From: an uncultured Flavobacteriaceae bacterium
Lineage (GTDB): Bacteria; Bacteroidota; Bacteroidia; Flavobacteriales; Flavobacteriaceae
Length of the DNA: 64,000 nt
Direction of reading: 5' to 3'
Assembly: GCA_947500575.1 (NCBI GenBank)
Contig: CANMSI010000001.1
Span: 1,054,001 to 1,118,000, forward strand
The notes beneath the pieces are model-generated. The model did not search any database and was not told where the DNA came from. It was given only the letters and a program-made list of their open reading frames with translations. This document shows positions 9,293 to 16,959 of the stretch, piece by piece. Numbering within the stretch: the stretch's first letter is position 1; each line of letters begins with the position of its first letter. The translations under genes were made by a program, and so were the position numbers.

Positions 9293-9979
9293 TTAGAACC
9301 CATCTACAAGTCTCTGCATTTTTGATGCATCTATAATCCCTATTTTTTTTCCAGATTTTCTAATGTATCCTTCTTTTTCGAGTTCTGAAATAATCCGAAT
9401 TACAGATTCTGTGGCAGTCCCAATAGCATTGCCAATATCCTCACGAGACAAGGAGAGTTGGAGCAAGCCTTTTTCATCTTCCCCAAAATTACGTTTTAAG
9501 TAGAGCAAAGCCTCCGCCATTCGCTGTTTTACAGTATTATGGGACATACTTACAATTACATTGTCTGCAATCTTCAAATCTTGCGCCAAATGTTTTAGTA
9601 CCTCCTTTGTAAAATTGTGATTGTTTTCCAAAGTTTCTTTAAAGTGATGTTGAGGAATAAAACATACCTCCATATCATCTACAGCCACTGCGCTTAAATT
9701 TGCAACTTCTTCGGAAACCAATGCTCTTTGCCCCATAAGATCTCCTTTTTTGGCTAGTTTTACGATCTGTTGTTTTCCATTAGCGCTTAATTTGGAAAGT
9801 TTAGAAACTCCTTTTTTAACACAGAACACTCCATTAATCTTTTCGCCTTCTTCAAAAATAGCCTCTCCTTTCTTAATTACTTTTGTGACTTTAGCATTAG
9901 ATATCTGTTTCAATTCTTCTTTATTCATAGCCTTTAACTCATTTAGCTGGCGCACAATACAACTATCACATCTGCTCAT
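9293..9979 (-). CDS. Crp/Fnr-family transcriptional regulator
   Basis: A 228-residue regulator with an N-terminal cyclic-nucleotide-binding-type beta-roll, a long dimer helix, and a C-terminal winged helix (LSLSREDIGNAIGTATESVIR, about residues 170-190). The N-terminus carries CxxC (Cys4, Cys7), as seen in Bacteroidota Fnr-like proteins near cbb3 oxidase genes; two further Cys occur in the beta-roll, so cluster binding is possible but not canonical. It is divergent from a truncated CcoI/FixI gene, and the space between holds a perfect Fnr-like palindrome (TGAT-N4-ATCA core), suggesting oxygen- or redox-linked autoregulation. Confidence 0.88.
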   Translation of the reverse strand: MSRCDSCIVRQLNELKAMNKEELKQISNAKVTKVIKKGEAIFEEGEKINGVFCVKKGVSKLSKLSANGKQQIVKLAKKGDLMGQRALVSEEVANLSAVAVDDMEVCFIPQHHFKETLENNHNFTKEVLKHLAQDLKIADNVIVSMSHNTVKQRMAEALLYLKRNFGEDEKGLLQLSLSREDIGNAIGTATESVIRIISELEKEGYIRKSGKKIGIIDASKMQRLVDGF

Positions 9980-10024
9980 AACTCTTCTTTTTAGGCATTC
10001 TATTAAAATTACATGTTTTTTTTC

Positions 10025-10048
10025 AAAACATGATCTATATCATGTTTT
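10025..10048. promoter_or_regulatory. Fnr-like operator palindrome
   Basis: AAAACATGAT and ATCATGTTTT are perfect 10-bp arms around CTAT, with the core TGAT-N4-ATCA as in Fnr boxes. A further CATGTTTT (10012-10019) upstream repeats the half-site. It sits between the Crp/Fnr gene (start 9979) and the plus-strand ATPase remnant (start 10101), so it could control both. Confidence 0.65.
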
Positions 10049-10100
10049 ATTCTCCTCTATATCAAGACCTTTGCACGCTCAAAAAAAATAAGCAACTGTC

Positions 10101-10568
10101 ATGAGGTCAAATTGCTATCATTGTGGAACAGTCTGTCAAGATTTTCCAAACATCTTAGATGAGAAGGTATTTTGCAATAATGCTTGCGAAAACGCATATA
10201 CAATTATAAAAAATCATGGGCTTTTCTTATACTATGATCTGGAGACCTTTCCAGGAACAGCCCCTAAAAAAACATCAACTCTAAATACCTTTTTAGATGA
10301 AAAATCATTGCCCCATCTCTTAGAATTAAAGGATGTAAAACATCCCTTAATTACCCTTTTCGTCCCCAATATTAAAAGCAGTTCATGCATCTGGCTGTTA
10401 GAGAATCTTCATATGATATTCAATGCCATAGTGAAATCAAAAGTAAATTTTCATACTAAAAATGTAAGGATTACATATAATAGTAAGACTTTAAGTGTAA
10501 AAGAAGTAATTCTGCTATTACGAAAATTAGGATACCAACCATCCATAACATTGGGACATCCAAATTAG
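10101..10568 (+). pseudogene. N-terminal remnant of cbb3-type P-type ATPase (CcoI/FixI)
   Basis: The 155 residues match only the beginning of the CcoI/FixI copper-transporting ATPase of cbb3-oxidase assembly, which is normally about 800 residues. The N-terminal Cys-rich metal-binding region is present (CYHCGTVC, then FCNNAC), followed by a heavy-metal-associated domain-like segment. The frame stops before any membrane or ATPase domain. The HMA copper site, usually HCSSC-like, here reads KSSSCIW, so the first Cys is lost. The neighbouring Crp/Fnr gene is a usual partner of ccoI in flavobacteria, which supports deletion of a former cbb3 locus. A functional stand-alone metal-binding protein is the alternative. 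Confidence 0.7.
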
Positions 10569-10596
10569 GGTTTAATAGGTATTGAATGAATATAAT

Positions 10597-10669
10597 GGTT
10601 GTATTATAGTGCTCAAATGAAGTGCGAAGAGTTCCCCCAAAGAAGAGGAGAGCACTATAATTCACAACC
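10597..10669. repeat. Long imperfect inverted repeat (18-20 bp arms)
   Basis: GGTTGTATTATAGTGCTC (10597-10614) and GAGCACTATAATTCACAACC (10650-10669) are complementary except for two extra bases in the right arm. They enclose a purine-rich 35-base loop. It lies just past the truncated ATPase frame. It could be a strong transcript-end structure, a small MITE-like element or a deletion scar; no target-site duplication was recognised. Confidence 0.65.
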
Positions 10670-10785
10670 AAAATGAAACGTATTGGCGCTCCTACGATAT
10701 TAAAAGGTGCTAAATACTTATCTTTAGGTAGTAATTAGGTACTATACCCTAACTAGTAATTTTTTTTGTACTCCAAAAAAGAATA

Positions 10786-11685
10786 ATGACGCTATTGATA
10801 ATGGCAGCTGGAAAAGGCAGTCGGTATGGCTCTCTGAAACAATTTGATGGTCTTGGGCCACAAGGAGAGTTTCTCTTAGAATACAGTATTTTAGATGCAA
10901 TACAAGCTGGTTTTAGACAAATTGTAGTTGTAACACAGACGACTCAGGTAGATTTTCTTGAAGTATATCTAAAAAAACGCCTCCCTTCACATATTCAATT
11001 AATCATCATTGCGCAGAAACTTACAGATCTTCCGCAAGGGGTAACCGCACCAAATGAGCGACAAAAACCATGGGGAACCGCCCACGCAGTTTGGACTGCA
11101 CGCGACATAATTAAAGAAGGGTTTGTGGTTCTTAATGCAGATGACTTTTATGGAAAAGAAGCCTTCAAAAAAGCAGCTAAATTTTTTCAAACACCTACTA
11201 CTCCAAGAGATTTTGGTTTAGTAAGCTATCCCTTGCATCAGACCTTATCAGAACATGGAGCTGTATCTCGCGGTATCTGCCGCATTCAAGATCAGTTTTT
11301 AGTAGGTATCGAAGAACGAACTAAAATAACAAAAGAAGGGAACAAGATATTGGATCTTGATTCTGGCATTATATACACTGGAAAGGAGCAAATAAGTATG
11401 AATTTTTGGATTTGCCAACCCTCCTTTTTCGAATCCATTGGCGAACAATTGAAGATTTTTGTACCAGATAGTGAGCATATACATACTAAAGAGCTTTATA
11501 TTCCCACAGTTATAGCCCATTTAATGGAACATCAAAAAATAAAAGTACAGTGCATTCCTTCGGATAGCGAGTGGTTTGGAGTTACCTATGCAGAAGATAA
11601 AACCACCACGGTTTTAAAATTACAACAAATGGCGAAAAACCAAGTGTATCCAAGCCCGCTTTGGAAGACAACAAAAAGTGTATGA
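10786..11685 (+). CDS. Sugar-phosphate nucleotidyltransferase
   Basis: A 299-residue GT-A-fold nucleotidyltransferase opening with the nucleotide-binding signature MAAGKGSRYGSLKQ, a variant of GxGxRxxPxTK, and carrying the metal-binding Asp in VLNADDFYG. Such enzymes make UDP-, dTDP- or GDP-sugars from sugar 1-phosphates. The stop overlaps the start of a NahK-like kinase (ATGA), so the two likely act in sequence: an anomeric kinase makes a sugar 1-phosphate and this protein activates it. A sodium:solute symporter gene converges just downstream. The sugar identity is not shown by the sequence. Confidence 0.78.
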   Translation: MTLLIMAAGKGSRYGSLKQFDGLGPQGEFLLEYSILDAIQAGFRQIVVVTQTTQVDFLEVYLKKRLPSHIQLIIIAQKLTDLPQGVTAPNERQKPWGTAHAVWTARDIIKEGFVVLNADDFYGKEAFKKAAKFFQTPTTPRDFGLVSYPLHQTLSEHGAVSRGICRIQDQFLVGIEERTKITKEGNKILDLDSGIIYTGKEQISMNFWICQPSFFESIGEQLKIFVPDSEHIHTKELYIPTVIAHLMEHQKIKVQCIPSDSEWFGVTYAEDKTTTVLKLQQMAKNQVYPSPLWKTTKSV

Positions 11686-12740
11686 ATACGGATAGCTTAC
11701 AAAAGATTTTAACTCAGTTTGTTTTGGATGCAGCTGCATATGAGTTGGAACCCATTCATCATGGACTTATAAATGATACGTATTTAGTAACCAAAGAAGG
11801 ATTACCACTGTATGTACTGCAACGCATAAATCATGAGGTTTTTAAATCTATAGACCAACTAATGCAAAATATAGATTCAGCGCTGAGTTATCTTGGATCT
11901 TCAGATTACGCACGTTTAGAGATTGTTAAAACCATTCATGGAAAAACATACTATACCAAAAATCAAATGCATTGGCGACTCATAACCTACATTGAGGATA
12001 GCACTACCTACAATACAACAACGGATACCACAATTGCTTTTGAAACAGGAAGAATTATTGGTAAGTTTCATTACCTTTTAAAAAGTGCCAACACTACCTC
12101 TTTTGTAGACAGCATCCCTCAGTTTCACGATTTACAATTGCGAGAAAAACAATTCCAAACCGCACTTAAAAATGCATTGCCAAAAAAGCAAAAACTAGCG
12201 AAAGATGCTATCCTGTTTGCAAAAAATAGTATACCGAATTTTAAGGAGATCCCAAAGAAACTATTGCCTATTAGGGTTTGTCATAACGATACAAAATTGA
12301 ACAACATTCTCTTTTCTAAAAAAGATCATAAAGCTCTTTGCCTTATTGATTTAGACACCATAATGAACGGATATTTTTATTATGATTTTGGAGATGCTAT
12401 AAGAACGTTGGCGAATGCGGCTAGGGAAGATGAGACAGATCTTGCTAAAATCACATTTAACATAGACCTATTCCAATCATTTGTTAAAGGTTTGGCAAGT
12501 ATCCCTGCTTTTTTAAAGCAAGTAGAAATTGAAAACTTAGCTATAGGTGCAGTATACATGCCTTTTATTCACGGTCTCAGGGCATTGACAGATTACTTAA
12601 ATAACAATGCATACTACAAAGTGACATATGAAAATCAAAATTTAGACCGTTGCTTAAGTCTCTTTCGTTTTTCAGCACTTGCACAAGAGCAAATTCCAGT
12701 GATGCAGACAATTCTGTTAAAAAATGTGTTCTCGGACTAA
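11682..12740 (+). CDS. Anomeric sugar kinase, NahK/APH family
   Basis: Aminoglycoside-phosphotransferase-fold kinase. The catalytic HxDxxxxN loop is visible as VCHNDTKLNNIL (His201, Asp203 with this start), and the metal-binding LIDLDT and the YDFGDAIR block that follow are characteristic of N-acetylhexosamine 1-kinase (NahK/LnpB). A TTG at 11661 would extend the frame by 7 residues, but the ATG at 11682 overlaps the previous stop by 4 bases and is preferred (352 residues). Its pairing with a nucleotidyltransferase suggests salvage of GlcNAc/GalNAc-type sugars to nucleotide sugars. Homoserine- or choline-kinase-like roles are less likely. Confidence 0.75.
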   Translation: MNTDSLQKILTQFVLDAAAYELEPIHHGLINDTYLVTKEGLPLYVLQRINHEVFKSIDQLMQNIDSALSYLGSSDYARLEIVKTIHGKTYYTKNQMHWRLITYIEDSTTYNTTTDTTIAFETGRIIGKFHYLLKSANTTSFVDSIPQFHDLQLREKQFQTALKNALPKKQKLAKDAILFAKNSIPNFKEIPKKLLPIRVCHNDTKLNNILFSKKDHKALCLIDLDTIMNGYFYYDFGDAIRTLANAAREDETDLAKITFNIDLFQSFVKGLASIPAFLKQVEIENLAIGAVYMPFIHGLRALTDYLNNNAYYKVTYENQNLDRCLSLFRFSALAQEQIPVMQTILLKNVFSD

Positions 12741-12747
12741 ATAGCTA

Positions 12748-14364
12748 CTAACCTGTAAAATAAGTAAGTACGGTTACCACAGCAGTAAGCAAGAGTATGG
12801 ATAGTACAACATCTACCCAAGTAAAACTGTTTTTTTGTTCTATTTGATCTTCTTTAGAGAGCGTTCCAAAAGAAAGTCCACGGATCGTTGCATAATCTGG
12901 CGGATTGCTTACCAAGCTTACTACAATACAGGTAACTAGAGAGGTAACGAACATAAAAATAGCCATATGGGCAAAGTTAATTGTTGCAAAATCCAAAAGC
13001 AGACCAGATAGGTCCTTCTGATATATTTCTGCGATGATTCGCAAAGCAGCAATTAGAAGTCCCGAAAAAAGCGTAACAATGGCGGCTTTAGAATTGGTAC
13101 GTTTCCAGAGAATACCCAACAAAAAGACTGCCGTAATGGGAGGTGCTATATACGACTGTACACTCTGCAGGTATTTGTACAGCGTACCTCCACCAATTTT
13201 TTCCATTATAGGTATCCAGATAAAACCTAAAATCACTACAATTGCAGTAGCAATTTTACCAATTCTTAACAAGCGTTTTTCGTCTGTTTGGGGAGCTAAT
13301 TTTTTATAGATATCAATGGTAAAGATGGTGGAACACGAATTAAATACCGAGGCCAAAGAACTCATGAGAGCCGCCATCAGTCCGCCAGCAACCAAGCCCT
13401 TTAAACCAACAGGTAAAAGTGTTTTTACCAATACTGGAAATACCTCATCGCTTTTTTCATAACTGATTACGCCTTCTTTTGCCAAGGCAAAAGCAATGAT
13501 TCCGGGAATCAGGAATATAAAAATGGGTAAAATCTTTAGATATGCTCCAAAAATAGCACCTCTTCTACCTACTTTAATATTATTGGCCGCTAAAGTTCGT
13601 TGTACAATATATTGATCTGTGCACCAATACCAAATACCTACAATGGTTCCTCCAATAAGCATTCCGGTCCAAGGAAAGTCTGGATCCGAAATAGGACGCC
13701 ACATATTAAAATGTTCGCTCCCTGCAACAGCTCTTAGGTTATCCCATCCTCCTATTTCTTGCAAACCTAAATAGGTGATTATTACCGAGCCTAGAATAAG
13801 AATTATTGTCTGCAGTGTTTCTGTATATATCACCGCTTTCATTCCTCCTATTACTGTATATATTCCAGTAAAGACCACAATGCCAATAGACCCATATATA
13901 AAAGGAATCCCTAACAACTCAGAAACTACAATTCCACCTGCGTAAATGGTTACCGAAACCTTCGTAATTACGTACCCTACCAAAGAAAATACGGAGAGAA
14001 ACCATCGGGACCTGCTATCAAAACGCTTTTCGAGAAACTCGGGCATCGTAAAAGCTTTGCTCCTCATATAGAAAGGGAGAAAAAGCCACCCAAGGAGTAA
14101 TACAATCCATGCATGCAATTCGTAATGTGCCATTGGCATCCCAGATTCTGCTCCTGTACCTGCCAATCCAACTACGTGTTCAGAACCAATATTTGAAGCA
14201 AAAATAGAAGCTCCAATAACAAACCAACCTACATTACGACCTGCTAAAAAATAGTCTTCCGTATTTTTATTTTTTTGTAAAATTACCCAAATAGCAACAC
14301 CTATTAAGGCCAAGAAATAGAGTCCCAATACTACCCAATCCCAAGATTCTAAAGCAGATTTCAT
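12748..14364 (-). CDS. Sodium:solute symporter (SSS family, SGLT-like)
   Basis: A 538-residue inner-membrane protein with about 13-14 hydrophobic segments. The N-terminal segment NTEDYFLAGRNVGWFVIGASIFASNIGSEH contains the SSS-family hallmark (residues about 34-63), and sodium-site helices follow. This branch groups with vSGLT-like sugar carriers, so it probably brings in a monosaccharide with Na+. It converges with the kinase gene across a 7-base gap, and the pair may serve the same sugar. Substrate specificity cannot be read from the sequence. Confidence 0.85.
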   Translation of the reverse strand: MKSALESWDWVVLGLYFLALIGVAIWVILQKNKNTEDYFLAGRNVGWFVIGASIFASNIGSEHVVGLAGTGAESGMPMAHYELHAWIVLLLGWLFLPFYMRSKAFTMPEFLEKRFDSRSRWFLSVFSLVGYVITKVSVTIYAGGIVVSELLGIPFIYGSIGIVVFTGIYTVIGGMKAVIYTETLQTIILILGSVIITYLGLQEIGGWDNLRAVAGSEHFNMWRPISDPDFPWTGMLIGGTIVGIWYWCTDQYIVQRTLAANNIKVGRRGAIFGAYLKILPIFIFLIPGIIAFALAKEGVISYEKSDEVFPVLVKTLLPVGLKGLVAGGLMAALMSSLASVFNSCSTIFTIDIYKKLAPQTDEKRLLRIGKIATAIVVILGFIWIPIMEKIGGGTLYKYLQSVQSYIAPPITAVFLLGILWKRTNSKAAIVTLFSGLLIAALRIIAEIYQKDLSGLLLDFATINFAHMAIFMFVTSLVTCIVVSLVSNPPDYATIRGLSFGTLSKEDQIEQKNSFTWVDVVLSILLLTAVVTVLTYFTG

Positions 14365-14473
14365 ACACAGTTTATTCGTTGGTTATCAATAAAGGAATTG
14401 AGGCATACGATCCAAATCCTAGCAGATGAAAATACAAATTTTATACAAGCATCAAGGTCTGTACTTTTTAATA

Positions 14474-14501
14474 TAAAAAAGCCTCTTTAAAAAGAGGCTT
14501 T
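14474..14501 (-). terminator. Rho-independent terminator
   Basis: On the minus strand AAAGCCTCTTT pairs perfectly with AAAGAGGCTTT across a 2-base loop, followed by more T. It lies 24 bases beyond the stop of the alpha/beta hydrolase gene. Confidence 0.85.
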
Positions 14502-14524
14502 CATACTGTTCTATACGACTAAAC

Positions 14525-15922
14525 TTATTTGGTCTGATCCAAAATCCAACTTGTAATGGTTTCTAATGCCACTGGGGAAAAGGTTTCTTCTATAGTAGCA
14601 TATTCACTAGGAGCACCCGTTTCGGTTTCCTGAAATAGATGGTTTAATCCGGGGAACTCCACAATGGTCACATTTGTATTTCCTCCTTTTTTCAAAGCAT
14701 TTTCTATAGCAGATAAATTCTCTTTGGAAGGTACTTGCAAATCCATTTCTCCATTTACGGCCAAAACAGGACAAGAAACTTTCTCTAAAGACACAGCAGG
14801 GTCATATTTAATAAAATAAAGCATCCAAGGGCTTACCACTTGACTTACTTGACTGTCTATAAATTTTTCTACGGACATGCCTGGAACAACTACTTCTTCC
14901 GGTTTATGCTTCAGCACCTCTTGAAGGAAAGAAGTAATATCATTTTTCAAAACTTCTGAATCCTTAGACTGTATAACCATATCAAAAATACGTTTCCGTA
15001 TTTCACTAGTTCTTTCTATTTCATTTTCGGGCTTACCAGAGGCCCTTTCAATGAGAGCTCCTTGCTTCTTTAATATTTCATCTCCTCTTATACCAGGACC
15101 TGCTAACAGCGCTATAAAAGCTACTTCGTCATTTTCTGCGGCCACCATGGGTGCAATCAAACCTCCTTCACTATGACCTGCCAAACCTATCTTAGAAACA
15201 TCTATATCGCTTCTTGTTTTTAAATATTTGATGGCACTTTGAACATCCGAAGCAAAATCTGCAGAAGTTGCAGCACCAAAATCTCCGGTAGAGGCAGCAA
15301 CACCCCTGTCGTCATAACGTAAAACACCTATCCCTTTTCTGGTCAAATAATCTGAAAGTACTAGAAAAGGTTTATGTCCTAGTAATTCTTCATTTCTGTC
15401 TTGTGGACCGCTTCCTGATATTAGTATTACCACCGGAAACGTTCCTTCTTTTTTGGGCAAGCTTAGTGTACCTGCCAAAACCACATTAGCACTAGCATTG
15501 GTAAAGCTTACTTCTTCTGAATAATAAGGATACGGCGCTTTAGGTTCTTGCGGTCTGTTACGCTTTATTTTTTCGATTGCTTCTCTTGATAGATTTAAAG
15601 GCAAACTTCCCCCACCTTGGGTAAAGATCCCTTTAAAACCATCTTCTTTCCATTGTCCGCTATATTGAATTCCTAAATCTGTTGCATTCAAACTTAAGGT
15701 ACCTTCCTCAAAAGAAGTAGTGTTGACAGCAAGTCCATAAGCTCCCTGATCTGGACTATCAAGGGTAGCCTTATAACCATCATCGGTCTTTTCAATATGT
15801 ACAATTAAACGTAAAGGAGAACCCGGAATATCTAAAAGACCATTCCAATCTCCAGTAATATCCTGCCCTGTCATAGTTCCCATAATCAGGAATGCAATAA
15901 TTCCTACTAGTGTATTTTTCAT
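14525..15922 (-). CDS. Exported alpha/beta hydrolase (S33-like)
   Basis: A 465-residue secreted or periplasmic protein with a signal peptide (MKNTLVGIIAFLIMGTMTGQ). Residues 22-112 form a beta-rich domain (DITGDWNGLLDIPG...) often found before such hydrolases. The alpha/beta-hydrolase domain shows the oxyanion block ISGSGPQDRN, the nucleophile elbow GHSEGG (Ser251), and a late Asp/His (EMDLQVP, LNHLFQ). It is monocistronic with its own terminator. The family includes esterases and peptidases; the substrate is unknown. Confidence 0.85.
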   Translation of the reverse strand: MKNTLVGIIAFLIMGTMTGQDITGDWNGLLDIPGSPLRLIVHIEKTDDGYKATLDSPDQGAYGLAVNTTSFEEGTLSLNATDLGIQYSGQWKEDGFKGIFTQGGGSLPLNLSREAIEKIKRNRPQEPKAPYPYYSEEVSFTNASANVVLAGTLSLPKKEGTFPVVILISGSGPQDRNEELLGHKPFLVLSDYLTRKGIGVLRYDDRGVAASTGDFGAATSADFASDVQSAIKYLKTRSDIDVSKIGLAGHSEGGLIAPMVAAENDEVAFIALLAGPGIRGDEILKKQGALIERASGKPENEIERTSEIRKRIFDMVIQSKDSEVLKNDITSFLQEVLKHKPEEVVVPGMSVEKFIDSQVSQVVSPWMLYFIKYDPAVSLEKVSCPVLAVNGEMDLQVPSKENLSAIENALKKGGNTNVTIVEFPGLNHLFQETETGAPSEYATIEETFSPVALETITSWILDQTK

Positions 15923-16120
15923 TTTCTGGTGTTTTTATAATACGTATTTAAAATCTCCCATTGTAAGATTGTTAAGATTATTTTTGATACTTCTTTTTTA
16001 ACTCTTTAAAATTATAGTATTTAAATTAAAGTTCAATCGCACACCTAAAGGAACTATTGAACTTACGTAATTATTTAACTTTCATTTTCACTAGATGGTT
16101 GATAGCAAAACAAGTTTACA

Positions 16121-16624
16121 CTAGTACGTTTCTTCTTCTAAAATTTCGATCCCTTTTTGCATCACCAAATTGGTGGGAATGGTAATACGCCTTCCATCAT
16201 CTGTGCGCATAAAAAGATAGAATCCACTAATATCCTCTACTACTCCAGTCCAGTCAAAGTCCTTATCCTGCACTCGTATTCTATCCCCCAAACGCAATGG
16301 ATGACTAAAAAATAGGATAACACTTGCCGTTAGATTGGATAAGATAGACCATTGCGCAAAAAAACCAACTCCCAAAATTGCCAGAACGGAAGATATGAAA
16401 ACGGTGAACTCTTTTAAGTTTACACCCCAGATAATAGCCAACGCTATGCCCCCCAAAATATAAATAATAAGGTTATTTAGATAAAAAATAACTTTGCGCT
16501 TATTCATATCTATAGCGCCCATTTTTCCAAACTTCCGTATCGCCCTTCTTGTAAGTGCAATTAATAGGAGTACACATACAACTACCGCCAAGCTCAATAG
16601 AATTTCTTTACTTAAGTAATCCAT
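16121..16624 (-). CDS. Short MscS-type mechanosensitive channel
   Basis: A 167-residue membrane protein with about three transmembrane segments. The pore-lining region and beta domain of MscS are recognisable (GVGFFAQWSILSNLTASVIL, then HPLRLGDRI...GVVEDISGFYLFMRTDDGR). It ends just after the beta domain and lacks the large C-terminal vestibule of E. coli MscS (286 residues), as many Bacteroidota short forms do. It would act as an osmotic safety valve. It is flanked by empty intergenic sequence, so it is probably monocistronic. Confidence 0.85.
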   Translation of the reverse strand: MDYLSKEILLSLAVVVCVLLLIALTRRAIRKFGKMGAIDMNKRKVIFYLNNLIIYILGGIALAIIWGVNLKEFTVFISSVLAILGVGFFAQWSILSNLTASVILFFSHPLRLGDRIRVQDKDFDWTGVVEDISGFYLFMRTDDGRRITIPTNLVMQKGIEILEEETY

Positions 16625-16959
16625 ATATAATATTTACGAACAAAGGTATTCCCTTTTTTAAACAAGTGCTCTGGCTTTTCTCTAAAATCTATGATACTAG
16701 CCAAAGTCCAAAGCTTTGGTAGAAGAAGAAATAGTAATTACTCGTTCTTGTCCTCCTTTTACTTCAACGACTTACCTATTCTATGTGTAGGGGTTTATTT
16801 TTTCTATGTGTTTATTACAAAGGTTTTGAATGCAAATAGCATTCGTAAGACATGCCTAACAGCTTAGATTGGAGTTTTAACTTTTTAAAAGCAAAAGGTA
16901 TTCGTACCCGATAGGCAATGAAATAAGCGCAGGTAAAAAATAGAAAATTTATGGAATAA
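16625..16959. other. Intergenic region, no gene recognised
   Basis: These 335 bases separate the MscS gene from the end of the mutase operon. A 12-bp palindrome CCAAAGCTTTGG lies at 16708-16719. No coding frame, RNA gene, strong terminator or island operator was recognised. Confidence 0.5.

Noticed and set aside
9750-10091. Plus-strand frame opposite the Crp/Fnr gene
   Set aside because: Low-complexity hydrophobic translation lying antisense to a clear gene; no family features.
10471-10671. Minus-strand 66-codon frame over the end of the ATPase stump and the inverted repeat
   Set aside because: No family resemblance; much of it is antisense to the coding sequence and the hairpin arms.
16708-16719. 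12-bp palindrome CCAAAGCTTTGG
   Set aside because: Short and single; no second copy or promoter context was seen.
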